Made by a program: the position numbers and the translations under genes
Shown here: positions 11,590 to 24,655 of the stretch, one piece after another
Position numbering within the stretch: the first letter of the stretch is position 1
How the letters are laid out: every line of letters begins with the position of its first letter
Source: Xestospongia bergquistia
Lineage: Eukaryota > Porifera > Demospongiae > Haplosclerida > Petrosiidae
Assembly (NCBI GenBank): GCA_963965975.1
Contig: OZ014421.1
Coordinates: 67,001-131,000, forward strand
DNA: 64,000 bases
Direction: 5' to 3'
Notes under the pieces: generated by a model
The model's input: only the letters and a program-made list of their open reading frames with translations
Told to the model about the DNA's origin: nothing
Database searches by the model: none

Positions 11590-14500
11590 TTAAATGGTTT
11601 CATTGAAGTATGTTATGATCTCTGACATTGTCGGACGTTCTCTACGATTCTCTTTCAAACATCGTTCAATAAGAGCTTTAAACGCTTGTCGTCTAATACT
11701 GTTAATATGAAGTTGTCTCTGAGCTACCTCAGGAATACGACAGATCATCATTTCGATCAAGACAACGCCATAACTGTAAACATCCATTGCAGGAGAATGG
11801 TCTCTTGGTACACCAGCTTCTGGAGCAGAATAAACTGGATTACCTGGATTGACTGTACGACCAATCATAGGTTGAAGATTAGCTGAACCATAGTCTGATA
11901 CCTTGGCTCTCCAACTGCATTGACCATGTGTAAGAAGGACATTAGCAGTGCTGACATCTCTATGTAGTATTGGGTCTGGTTTAAAGAGGTGGAGATAGTT
12001 GAGACCACAGGCTATATCTTGACTGATAGCTAAAACAACATGATAGGGTAGAGGACCAGCTTCTAGCTCTTTGCGAAGACTAGTTGGCATTAGTTCTGAG
12101 AGGATGATAGGACTACCCACTTTAGTGGCTCCTATGAACTGAAGGAGATTGGGATGACGTACTCGAGCAGCAATCTCCATTTCTCTTGTAAAAACTGATA
12201 TGTTATATGGTGACAGGATAACTTCATAAAGACATTTGGCAGCTACTCTAAGGCCACGAAATTTAGCCACCTTGACTTCTCCCCAACCTCCTTTCCCAAG
12301 GATCTCCTCAGTTATCTCAATCTCCTCTCTCCTCACTACCCAGTGAGACTGTTCTTGCAACTGTTGAACTTGTTGTTGAAGAGTGGCTATAGTATGTTGT
12401 CTTTGTTGAAGAGCAGTAGTTGAGTCCTGAAATTGTTGACGAAAATTATCACGTTCTTGACATAGTTGTCTTTCCCTCTCTTCTTGATCTTGTAGTTGTT
12501 GTTGAAGTAACCTTTCTCTATTTCTGTGCTCACGTTCAAGTATAGCTTGAGTTTGTTGTTTCTCTCTTTCTCTCTCTTGACTATCCTGTAACTGTCGTCT
12601 TTCTCTCTCTTCTTGATCTTCTAGCAGTTGTTGAAGTAATCTTTGTTCATGTTGAAGTGTAGCTTGAGTTTGTTGTTTCTTTTGAAGTTCTTGATGTAGT
12701 TGATGTAGTTGTCTTTTTTTGGTTTGAAGGTCCTCTTGAAGAGCTCTTGTCATATCTATCTGCTGTTGTTTGGTATCTTGTAGCTCTTTGTTGGTAACTT
12801 CAAGTTGTCGTGTTAAACGTTGAATTTCTCTATCTTTCTCTTGTAATTCTTGACGTGATGAAGATGAAGGTTGAAGACGTGTAGGAGATTGGACAATAAG
12901 TTGAGGTTGTCCATGTCTCTTCTGTTGTAGCTTAAGTTGATATTCTTCAGTAGATGTCAAGTTAGTTATTACATCTCCTACAGTCCACTGGTCATCATTA
13001 CATACTACAGTGAGAGATATAGTATGTTACAATAGTATTGAGTTATGAGACTAGTTTGTAATATAAACAGTTAATGTGTCAATACTCTTATATCATACTG
13101 TGATAATACTGATAATGTGTGTGTGTACTATATAACAAATACTATCATCAATAGACAGTACTTACTAAGTTCTATCACTGTAGTATCAATGAGTTTATCA
13201 CCATACAATCCTCCAAATTGTACTACCCATACAGTGGTAGGTGATACATTCCATAATGAGAGGGAGTGGCTCCTTCTCTTAGTCACTGACTCTGGTATAT
13301 TGAGCTATAAGATGGAATATAGTGTACTATATGACATTATAATAATGATGTTATGATATTACTACAAAACTAGTCATTATACATGTAACATCAGTGGATA
13401 CATGTACTCTAGTAACAGACTATAACTTTGTATGAACTGGTAGAGTTGACATGTTACAATACTTTAAAACATGAACATAAGTACTTATGTACAGTCTTTA
13501 ATAACTGAATTATAACTATAAACAAATCAGATATATCAATAGACTATACTATCATAAATGTTAACATACTATAGTGTCAGGACTACAGGTATAAAACCAG
13601 GTCATAAAAACAATAACTATTATTAATTAGAAATTGTCTATAGATGAGGGTTATTTTCAGAGGTCAAAGTTCAAATAGTCACACTTTATTATATCTCCTC
13701 ATATTGTAGATCATAGACATTAACTCACTTTGTGTTAGTGTTAGGTCACATGATAACTAGTAACTAACCTTTGTCCATGTCTTTGTATCAATGTTAAATA
13801 ACCAGCTGTCATATGTAACAAATCCACCCACCATCATCACATGTAGGTCACTGATAATAGTGGTAGCATGACCCCATCTACTCTGAGGCCAATTCACTGA
13901 TTTGTGAAGTGGTTCACTTATCTTCTCCCAGTGCTGGGTAGATAATATTCAAGTTAACATATTATACAATTAACATAGCAGTATTTAATACTGTATACTG
14001 GGAAATGTTTAAGAATATTGTTCATTTTATAGTTTATGTCAATTTTAATTTAGTTACAATATTTACTTTAATAAGACCTGGGACATCTATTTTAATATCC
14101 AACAACAATAGGGAAATTTACTATTTGAGGTCACTATTTAAAATATAATTGTGAATTATTAAAGTTTCTAGAATTAGAAGTGATTCTGAACATTCCTGAT
14201 AAACAATAGCTTTAAACTTTGTGTATCAGTTAGTAAATGATAGATCAAGCATTGACAGAAATTTTAAACAAATATTACCTCATTGTGAACTCATTTGTTT
14301 AAGGACTTTATCAAACTACAGTTATTTCCTGACTGAATAAACATTTTTAAAAAATAAAAATTATCTTTTTTTGTGTTTTTCACTTAACAGAACAACTTAA
14401 TATTAATTAATATAATATTATATATATTATTATTATATATATAATATTAATATTAATAATCAATTATAAATTATCAATAGACAAGTTTGTTAAGCAGTCA

Positions 14501-15749
14501 TTGTATCATTTATTCAAGCTCATCATCAATTTCACTGATATACAAAAAGGGAGGCTACTATTCAAGAGTGACATTTAGTCAATGAAATATGGTATCACTA
14601 TATAGTTGACTAAAGGAATGTTTCAGTTATCAATATAACCTCTAAGTTGATTAAAGAAATATTAACAAACAATAAATCACTTGTTTATTAATAAAACACT
14701 TCCTAATAATAATATAAAGACATTATATACTATAAATTTAGTTCATTTAACAATATCAAACTTTAAACTTGATTACTCCACATTATTATACAGTAACTAA
14801 ATACTTTAACTTAATACATATTGTACTCACCACTGCAGTCTTTGTACACTGAGCAATATACACAGTGTTAATAGAACCATTAGGAGTACTACCACCAAAT
14901 AACAGAGCTCTGTTATTAGGTAGTGATGTAAGAGTGAAGCTACTACAAGGAGGTGGACATTCTCCAGTAATTTCTGGTATTATCCACTGACCTGAAATAC
15001 AAACAGTTATAAAATTGTACTTGATATATAATGTATTAATAACATGATATATTGATCTTCTTACCACTGGATAACTGATAATAGTGGTGTTCATTAGTAC
15101 AATTATCACTATACTGAGCACCAAGTTGTGGAGAGGTAGGAAGTAGACCATATCCACCAACTACCAGTAGATAATCCACTTTATTGAATGTAAGTGATAT
15201 CATCCCACAGCTTGACTTCATCATTGGACCCATACTTGGATTAGTTGGGAACAGTTCATTCCATGTAAGTGAATCTGTTATTAATGAGTTGACACTATTG
15301 TGACGACAATAGTCATGATTACAACGTCCTCCAAAATAGTAGATCCTGTTACTGATAACAGTGGAGGCATAGCCCAAGACACCCAGTGGAGGTTTTCCAT
15401 TAGCAGGTCGTTGTTCCCATCTACCAGTTGGTAAGTGAAATAACTCAATAACAGAGGTCATCCTCTGTTTGACTTCATTATCATGTACTCTAGGGAGACC
15501 ATCTATATCACCACCCCACATGTAGAGGTAGTCACCCACTATATGTGTGGAGTGACCATACCTCTTTGTAGGTACATAATAATCTGTAGAACATGACACA
15601 CACACACATAACAATAGATAACTATTATAATAATGTAGTCAAACCTGATCTAGATGTAGCCAGCTTTTCTTTCAAATTAGACACGCCCTTAATAATGAGT
15701 TCTCAGTTATTATAATTGAGGACAACTCTCTACTTACAAGTTCCATCAT
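11590..15749 (-). CDS. Kelch / coiled-coil / TKL protein kinase, cassette copy 2
   Basis: It has the same architecture as copy 1. Proposed exon 1 is MMEL (ATG near 15749), exon 2 GVSNLKEKLATSRS, then kelch exons at about 15592-15065, 14995-14830, 13930-13770 and 13300-13160, and a last exon (about 13018-11590) carrying the coiled coil and kinase. Blade signatures include MWGG, YYFGG, VVGGYG and LLFGG. The coiled coil is the longest of the four copies: it has an extra QQLLEDQEERERRQ-type block, so linker length differs between paralogues. Kinase motifs are GKGGWGEV, AAK, HRDVSTANV, DYG and APEAG. The reading frame is open throughout the last exon. The MATFRS-type ATG of copy 1 is CTG here, so the start must be the MMEL exon or another site. 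Confidence 0.75.
14343..14485. repeat. AT-palindromic 140-bp insertion in kelch gene intron (copies 2-4)
   Basis: The block contains a run of ATTAAT/TATATAT palindromes. It is present at the same place in copies 3 (about 21629-21772) and 4 (about 31543-31682) and absent from copy 1 (near 4640). It is either an insertion in the ancestor of copies 2-4 or a deletion in copy 1. Confidence 0.7.
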
Positions 15750-15876
15750 AAAACAAGTAATCTTAGACTATACAAGTTATTTTATTTATTATAAGTTATC
15801 CCATTCAGATGTATTAGTGTGTGTTAATACAGTATACAGTTAATGATACATAAAATATTAATGTTATAATATGTTC

Positions 15877-16412
15877 TTAAGACTGTACTGTATCAGGTAG
15901 ACCTGACTTGTCTAAATCACTGAAATAAGGATGTTGCATAGCAGTCTTTGCTGACATTCTCTTCCCAGGATTATAAACCAACATTTGCTGATATTAAAGA
16001 CACTAGAATTAAAAAGGTTCATTGAACAATAACTTACCATTAACAGGTCACAACCTGCTGCATCAAGTCGAGGACAAACTTGTTTTATTGTCTTTCCAAT
16101 CCATTTAGGGAAATTTGGTTTAAAATTTGGTAGTTCAGTTACATTAGGCCATGTTGTATCATTAGGTGTACCCAAAATCCTACAGTGGAACTAGTTAAAC
16201 CAGTTTATAAAACCTGTTTGATAAACCTGAAAATTCGGAAGAGTTGATCAATTTCAGAGTCTCCTTGAAACAGAGGTTTTTTATTAGACATTTCAGCAAA
16301 TATACAAGCTATACTCCATACATCAATGGGACAAGAATATCGTGCTGAACCAAGTAAGACTTCAGGGGCCCTGTACCACAGTGTTACTACCTGTGAAATT
16401 TAACAATGGTCA

Positions 16413-16450
<38 letters not shown>

Positions 16451-16820
16451 CCTCATGGGTGTATGTAGGCTCGTCCAAGTCCAAAGTCAGCCAGTTTAAT
16501 AATAGAACAATAAATATAACTACTATAATGTATGGTCATTGTAGATTGGTCATATGTTCATCCATTTATCCATACAATACATCCATTCATTTATATGTTT
16601 GTCCATTAATACATTTATCTATTGATCCATGTATCCATTTGTCAATCTATGTATCCATTTATCAAACCATGTATCCATTATTACTGTGATCATTACCTTT
16701 AATAATACTGGATCAATATACTGTCCAGATGGAATAGTATCAAGATATTTCTTTAAATCCATACTAATGAATTCAAAAACAAGATAGAACTTAGAATCTT
16801 GATGAATTATCTCCTCAAGT
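15877..16820 (-). pseudogene. CDK1 copy 2, two deletions
   Basis: The C-terminal exons and the WYRAPEVL exon are preserved. The exon with HRDLKPQN is cut: near 16498 the FGLGRA/KLADFG coding part is joined straight to intron sequence, removing the catalytic loop. Further up, the hinge exon ([16 protein letters not shown]) is fused at about 16820 to the last exon of the coiled-coil gene, so the whole N-lobe is gone. The copy cannot code for an active kinase. Confidence 0.75.
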
Positions 16821-17068
16821 AAGTATTGGTGCTTCTTCTTTGAATTTCTGCTGACTGATGTAATACTTCTTAAGTCGACTCTCTAAACTGTGAATCTAAT
16901 GACGAGGATAATAACACTAGCCCCTATGATTAAGAGTTAATTAAATACCTTAGCATTAACTAATTCTAGTTGATGTGAAGTGCTTTCTAGTTCAGAGACA
17001 AGACGCTGTCCTTGTGATACTAACACACTCACCTCTGTCACAGACAGAGGTGAGGTGGTCTTGTCCAT
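16821..17068 (-). pseudogene. Collapsed coiled-coil gene remnant, copy 2
   Basis: About 250 bp hold the terminal exon region (NQQKFKEE-like), one VSQGQRLVSELESTSHQLE exon and then, joined directly, the first-exon start (MDKTTSPLSVT, ATG near 17068). Everything between, about 2 kb in the intact gene, is deleted. The promoter side remains next to the copy 3 STPG gene. Confidence 0.65.
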
Positions 17069-17313
17069 GAGTAATGACTACAACTGGAACTTTTATTAAC
17101 TAGAAAGAATATTTAAATTTTATAGAATAGATTTGTATACAATTCATTATTAGATACAATTTATTAATATTTTATTAAATACATTACCAATTATAGTATT
17201 GTATAAACAATGTACTTACCAGTTCACAATAGCCAGGAGTAGGCTACCACACCACACAGTACATAAAGAGTTAAAAACATTTAGGGGTGTGGTCTTAGTT
17301 AGGTGGGGCTGAA
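17069..17313. promoter_or_regulatory. Divergent promoter region before STPG copy 3
   Basis: It is a 245-bp interval nearly identical to 36-281 and 26944-27188. It still drives STPG copy 3 on + but now faces only the collapsed coiled-coil remnant on -. Confidence 0.45.
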
Positions 17314-18739
17314 ATGGAAGAGCATCAGTTCTTTAGAGATAGATTGTGTTCACTGACTCTTAATGGACGACCAGCTAAGAGACCTCAAAGGATTGTCTTA
17401 AAACTGACTCGGTAAGTGAGCAAGACGGTTTCTGTAGAGATGAGGTAGTCATTGTAGTGTAGACCATAGTTAGTTTCACAACAACAAGGACAACATCTTA
17501 TTACAAAACTAACTTAGACAAGAAATGATAAAAATTCCAGCGCAGTTCTTTATATACTTCAAGCCCTCGACCAATCAGATTTGACTATTTGTCCGCTAGC
17601 AATCTTTAAATAACAACAATTCGCGCTTTTATTTACTAGCAGTAAAATTAATAGATTCAATTAATTAGATCATTGTTAATAATATTCTCTATAGTAACCT
17701 CAACTCCTCCACTTTTTATACTATTGAAAAACCAAAGACATCTCATTGTATTGGTAAGTAATATAGTGAAAAGTCTTGAGAGGATTATAATTTCAGGTTT
17801 AAGACAATGCTTGGTCTCACGGCCACCTCTTTCTCTGGAACAAATAGCGACACCTTCTCCCTGTACCTATGATGTGCGACCATCTTCTTTAAGTAGTAAA
17901 GGTCCATTATGTTGGTTATCAACCCATCATATTAACAGTATGTCCTTTATTACTATGTTTAAATTGATAATGTTGTCATGGTAACAGGTAAACCCCCTCC
18001 AATTACGACCACAAATTTATGGATTTATCAAACTAATCAGGACAGAGAACAAGTAATTTTTATATAATTTAGTTATAATTTTATTAAATCTATTTAATTT
18101 TAGAATACTACTCCATGTTCCTATAATATACCTCATATAATTGGACGTCAATCTTTAACTACAAGGACAGCACCATCTTATTCTATGAGAATTAAAACAA
18201 CTCTACCTCTTGGTAATAAAAATTGGAATAAATTATAAGTCTGAAGTTCAGGACACTTGTTCTAGGCCCATACTAATAATACTTTAATGACCTTTATATT
18301 GAGGACATACCTCTACTAATGACATTGTCCTAAAGAAGTACAGTGTGACAGTCTGAGATCACCATATTTTAATACTGATCCTATCACTAAACCTTAAACA
18401 TTAAGTATGTGGCTTAAGGTTCAGACTGTCACACTAGACTTCCATAGTGTCCATTATAGAGATGTTCCATTTAAGTATGATCTTATATCTTCTAATAGGC
18501 TCAACTATTCAACCAGCTCCTAACAGTTATAACACACTAGAGACCACTAATATTACACTGACATCTTATCCTTCTTACACTATATCACATTTACCATCTC
18601 ACAACAAAAGATCAAGTCAGCATTATCTTCAACAACTGTAATATTAATGTTCTATTTAACAGAATCTACTCCAGGACCAGCTCACTATCATCCTAATATA
18701 GACATCTGTACATTAAGAAGTCCAGCATATACTATATAA
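17314..18739 (+). CDS. STPG-repeat (ODF3/CIMAP-like) ciliary protein, cassette copy 3
   Basis: ATG 17314 (MEEHQFFRDRL) with the same exon/intron plan as copy 1: exon 1 ends before GTAAGTGAGC, and later exons carry PSPCTYDVRP, TPCSYNIPHIIG and PAPNSYNTLE, then TPGPAHYHPNIDI and a stop at 18739. The donor for the last intron (AAGTCAGC) is present. No frame lesions were found. The intron holds the conserved MITE-like element near 18240-18465. Predicted role: microtubule-associated protein of cilia or flagella (choanocytes, larval cilia or sperm), inferred from the repeat family. Confidence 0.65.
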
Positions 18740-18989
18740 ATAACATTATATTTTATATTGTTAACATTTGAGATAAAACTTTCTCTATGAACACTCTCTC
18801 TATATATATAGTCTAGCATTGCCTTCTCTAAGTGAAAGGGCAGAAATGCCAGTTATAACTCATACATTCACTTCTCTGGAAAAATTCCATATATGGTAAT
18901 ATTATTATAATAATCACACATAGTACAATAACTAAACTAACTATTATAATAACCTTACTACTAAAATTATAACACACACTAGTATACTA

Positions 18990-21900
18990 TTAAATGGTTT
19001 CATTGAAGTCTGTTAGGATCTCTGACATTGTCGGACGTTCTCTACGATTCTCTTTCAAACATCGTTCAATAAGAGCTTTAAACGCTTGTCGTCTAATACT
19101 GTTAATATGAAGTTGTCTCTGAGCTATTTCAGGAATACGACAGATCATCATTTCAATCAAGACAACACCATAACTGTAAACATCCATTGCAGGAGAATGG
19201 TCTCTTGGTACACCAGCTTCTGGAGCAGAATAAACTGGATTACCTGGATTGACTGTACGACCAATCATTGGTTGAAGATTAGCTGAACCATAGTCTGATA
19301 CCTTGGCTCTCCAACTGTAATCACCACGAGTGAGAAGGACATTAGCAGTGCTGACATCTCTATGTAGTATTGGGTGTGGTTTAAAGAGGTGGAGATAGTT
19401 GAGACCACAGGCTATATCTTGACTGATAGTCAGAACAGCAGGATAGGGTAGAGGACCAGTTTCTAGCTCTTTTCGAAGACTAATTGGCATTAGTTCTGAG
19501 AGGATGATAGGACTACCCACTTTAGTGGCTCCTATGAACTGGAGGAGATTTGGATGACGTACTCGAGCAGCAATCTCCATTTCTCTTGTAAAAACTGATA
19601 TGTTATATGGTGATAGGATAACTTCATAAAGACATTTGGCAGCTACTCTAAGGCCACGAAATTTGGCCACCTTGACTTCTCCCCAACCTCCTTTCCCAAG
19701 AACTTCGTCAGTCATCTCAATCTCCTCCTTCCTCACTACCCAGTGAGACTGTTGTTGTAACTGTTGAACTTGTTGCTGTAGAGTGGCATTAGCTTGACGT
19801 GTTTGTTGAAAAGCAGTAGTTGACTCTTGGAGTTGTTGACGAAGACCTTGTTCAATATTATCATGTTCTTGACGTAGTACTCTTTCTCTCTCTTGACTAT
19901 CTTGTAACTCTTGTTGAAGTATAGCTTGAGTTTGTTGTTTCTCTTGAAGTTCTTGATGTAGTTGATGTAGTTGTCTTTCTTTTGTTTCAAGGTCCTCTTG
20001 AAGAGCTCTTGTTATATCTATCTGCTGTTGTTTGGTATCTTGTAACTCTTTGTTGGTAACATCAAGTTGTCGTGTTAAACGTTGAATTTCTCTATCTTTC
20101 TCTTGTAATTCTTGACGTGATGAAGATGAAGGTTGAAGACGTGTAGGAGATTGGACAGTAAGTTGAGGTCGTCTATGTCTCTTCTGTTGTAGCTTAAGTT
20201 GATATTCTTCAGTAGATGTCAGGTTAGTTATTACATCTCCTACAGTCCACTGGTCATCATTACATACTACAGTGAGAGATATAGTATGTTACAATAGTAT
20301 TGAGTTATGAGACTAGTTTGTAATATAAACAGTTAGTGTGTCAATACTCCTATATCATACTGTGATAATACTGATAATGTGTGTGTGTACTATATAACAA
20401 ATACTATCATCAATAGACAATACTTACTAAGTTCTATCACTGTAGTATCATTGAGTTCAAATCCCTTCCTTAGATTTGTTCTTCCACCAAATTGTACTAC
20501 CCATACAGTGGTAGATGACACATTCCATACTGAGAAGGAATGGCCAAGTCTCTTAGTCACTGATTCTGGTATATTGAGCTATAAGATGGAATATAGTGTA
20601 CTATATGACATTATAATAATGATGTTATGATATTACTACAAAACTAGTCATTATACATGTAACATCAGTGGATACATGTACTCTAGTAACAGACTATAAC
20701 TTTGTATGAACTGGTAGAGTAGACATGTTACAATACTTTAAAACATGAACATAAGTACTTATGTACAGTCTTTAATAACTGAATTATAACTATAAACAAA
20801 TCAGATATATCAATAGACTATACTATCATAAATGTTAACATACTATAGTGTCAGGACTACAGGTATAAAACCAGGTCATAAAAACAATAACTATTATTAA
20901 TTAGAAATTTTCTATAGATGAGGGTTATTTTCAGAGGTCAAAGTTCAAATAGTCACACTTTATTATATCTCCTCATATTGTAGATCATAGACATTAACTC
21001 ACTTTGTGTTAGTGTTAGGTCACATGATAACTAGTAACTAACCTTTGTCCATGTCTTTGTATCAATGTTAAATAACCAGCTGTCAGCAATTGTACTGAAG
21101 AGTCCATATCCACCCAACATCATCACATGTAGGTCACTGATAATAGTGGTAGCATGACCATATCTATTCTGAGGCCAATTCACTGATTTGTGAAGTGGTT
21201 CACTTATCTTCTCCCAGTGCTGGGTAGATAATATTCAAGTTAACATATTATACAATTAACATAGCAGTAATTAATACTGTATACTGGGAAATGTTTAAGA
21301 ATATTCTTCATTTTATAGTTTATGTGGATTTTAATTTAGTTACAATATTTCCTTTAATAAGACCTGGGACATCTATTTTAATATCCAACAACAATAGGGA
21401 AATTTACTATTTGAGGTCACTATTTAAAATATAATTGTGAATTATTAAAGTTTCTAGAGTTAGAAGTGATTCTGAACATTCCTGATAAACAATAGCTTTA
21501 AACTTTGTGTATCAGTTAGTAAATGATAGATCAAGCATTGACAGAAATTTTAAACAAATATTACCTCATTGTGAACTCATTTGTTTAAGGACTTTATCAA
21601 ACTACAGTTATTTCCTGACTGAATAAACATTTTTAAAAAATAAAAATTATCTTTTTTTGTCTTTTTCACTTAACAAAACAACTTAATATTAATTAATATA
21701 ATATTATACATATTATTATTATATATATAATATTAATATTAATAATCAATTATAAATTATCAATAGACAATTTTGTTAAGCAGTCATTGTATCATTTATT
21801 CAAGCTCATCATCAATTTCACTGATATACAAAAAGGGAGGCTACTATTCAAGAGTGACATTTAGTCAATGAAATATGGTATCACTATATAGTTGACTAAA

Positions 21901-23035
21901 GGAATGTTTCAGTTATCAATATAACCTCTAAGTTGATTAAAGAAATATTAACAAACAATAAATCACTTGTTTATAAATAAAACAGTTCCTAATAAAAATA
22001 TAAAGACATTATATACTATAAATTTAGTTCATTTAATAATATCAAACTTTAAACTTGATTACTCCACAATATTATACAGTAACTAAATACTTTAACTTAA
22101 TACATATTGTACTCACCACTGCAGTCTTTGTACACTGAGCAATATACACAGTGTTAATAGGACCATTAGGAGTATAACCACCAAATAACAGAGCTCTGTT
22201 ATTAGGTAGTGATGTAAGAGTGAAGCTATGACAAGGAGGTGGACATTCTCCAGTAATTTCTGGTATTATCCATTGACCTGAAATATAAACAGTTATAAAA
22301 TTGTACTTGATATATAATGTATTGATAACATGATATATTGATCTTCTTACCACTGGATAACTGATAATAGTGGTGTTCATTAGTACGATTATCACTATAC
22401 TGAGCACCAGATTGTGGAGAGGTAGGACGTAGACCATATCCACCAACTACCAGTAGATAATCCACTTTATTGAATGTAAGTGATATCATCCCACAGCTTG
22501 ACTTCATCATTGGACCCATACTTGGATTAGTTGGGAACAGTTCATTCCATGTAAGTGAATCTGTTATTAATGAGTTGACACTATTGTGACGACACTGGTC
22601 GTGATTACAACGTCCTCCAAAATAGTAGATCCTGTTACTGATAACAGTTGAGGCATAGTCATAGACACCCAGTGGAGGTCTCCCATTAGTAGGTTGTTGT
22701 TCCCATCTACCAGTTGGTAAGTGAAATAACTCAATAACAGAGGTCATCTTCCGTTTGACTTCATTATCATGTACACTAGGGAGACCATCTATATAACCAC
22801 CCCACATGTAGAGGTAGTCACCCACTATATGTGTAGAGTGACGAGACCTCTTTGTAGGTACATAATAATCTGTAGAACATGACACACACACACATAACAA
22901 TAGATAACTATTATAATAATGTAGTCAAACCTGATCTAGATGTAGCCAGCTTTTCTTTCAAATTAGACACGCCCTTAATAATGAGTTCTCAGTTATTATA
23001 ATTGAGGACAACTCTCTACTTACAAGTTCCATCAT
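18990..23035 (-). CDS. Kelch / coiled-coil / TKL protein kinase, cassette copy 3
   Basis: Proposed MMEL start near 23035, a 50-bp intron, then kelch exons (about 22879-22351 and three more) and the coiled-coil/kinase exon ending at 18990. Blade signatures are YLYMWGGY, RIYYFGGR, LLVVGGYG, ALLFGGY and HVMMLGG. The kinase has GKGGWGEV, AAK, HRDVSTANV, DYG and APEAG, with no stop in the exon. The last 248 residues begin RKEEIEMTDEVLG, slightly diverged from the ITEEILG of the other copies. The coiled coil is shorter than in copy 2. It lies about 130 bp downstream of the copy 3 CDK1 pseudogene on the same strand. Confidence 0.75.
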
Positions 23036-23162
23036 AAAACAAGTAATCTTAGACTATACAAGTTATTTTATTTATTATAAGTTATTCCATTCAGATGTAT
23101 TAGTGTGTGTTAATACAGTATACAGTTAATGATACATAAAATATTAATGTTATAATATGTTC

Positions 23163-24610
23163 TTAAGACTGTACTGTATCAGGTAGACCTGACTTGTCTA
23201 AATCACTGAAATAAGGATGTTGCATAGCAGTCTTTGCTGACATTCTCTTCCAAGGATTGTAAACCAACATTTGCTGATATTAAAGACACTAGAATTAAAA
23301 AGGATCATTGAACAATAACTTACCATTAACAGGTCACAACCTGCTGCATCAAGTCGAGGACAAACTTCTTTTATTGTCTTTCCAATCCATTTAGGGAAAT
23401 TTGGTTTAAAATTTGGTAGTTCAGTTACATTAGGCCATGTTGTATCATTAGGTGTACCCAAAATCCTACAGTGGAACTAGTTAAACCAGTTTATAAAACC
23501 TGTTTGATAAACCTGAAAATTCGGAAGAGTTGATCAATTTCAGAGTCTCCTTGAAACAGAGGTTTTTTATTAGACATTTCAGCAAATATACAAGCTATAC
23601 TCCATACATCAATGGGACAAGAATATCGTGCTGAACCAAGTAAGACTTCAGGGGCCCTGTACCACAGTGTTACTACCTGTGGAATTTAAAAATGGGTCAG
23701 TATATGAAGAGAGAGAGAGAGAGAAACACACACAGACAGATAGAAAGAGAGAAAGGCAGAGAGAAAGAGAGAGAGAGAGAGAGAGAGTGATACTTCATGT
23801 GTATATGCATGAACTGGTATACCAAAGGCTCGTCCAAGTCCAAAGTCAGCCAGTTTAATAGCTCCTTTGGCATCAATTAACAGATTTTGTGGTTTCAAGT
23901 CACGATGAATAATACGTCGACAATGACAGAAAACTGTACCTTTGAGGATCTGGTAAGTATAACTCTATTAATATAAGAAATAATGAAGTTAATATAATAT
24001 TATTAACAATAGAACATTTACAATAAATATAACTACTATAATGTATGGTCATTGTAGATTGGTCATATGTTCATCCATTTATCTATTGATCCATGTATCC
24101 ATTTGTCAATCTATGTATCCATTTATCAAACCATGTATCCATTATTACTGTGATCATTACCTTTAATAATACTGGATCAATATACTGTCCAGATGGAATA
24201 GTGTCAAGATATTTCTTTAAATCCATACTAATGAATTAAAAAACAAGATAGAACTTAGAATCTTGATGAATTATCTCCTCAAGTCTGCACATTTCGAGCC
24301 ATTCTAATAGTGAATAAATCACATTCCGTTCACTTCACAATACTCACACACACTCACACTCTCACTTACGTCACAACATTAGGATGTTGAACTTCCTTCA
24401 ATATTGAAATCTCTCTAATAGCTGTACTGGGTACACCTTCTTCCTCACTCTCAAGACGTATTTTCTTCAAGGTCACAAACTTACCAGTAGCTTTATGTCT
24501 AGCCTTTAAAACGAGTAAGAAATATAGCATGAAAGAAGACTTACCTTGTAAACGACACCATAAGTCCCTTCTCCAATCTTTTCAATCTTTATATAATCAT
24601 CTATAGACAT
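23163..24610 (-). pseudogene. CDK1 copy 3, nonsense codon at the hinge
   Basis: All exons are present from ATG 24610 ([18 protein letters not shown]) to the stop near 23163, including [21 protein letters not shown] and WYRAPEVL. In the hinge exon the GAA codon of FEF is TAA (24236-24238), ending the protein at about residue 83 of about 300. The next codon change (Met to Ile in FMSM) is shared with copy 1. Apart from this stop the copy looks functional, so the lesion is young, or an assembly or allele difference. Confidence 0.7.
23708..23788. repeat. (GA)n microsatellite in CDK1 copy 3 intron
   Basis: GA-rich tract with CA interruptions. It corresponds to GT/GA tracts at 16416-16450 and 33620-33673 in copies 2 and 4. 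Confidence 0.85.
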
Positions 24611-24655
24611 GACTGCTCCTATTAAAATAGTTTCTTCTCTAAGACTTGGCCCTGC

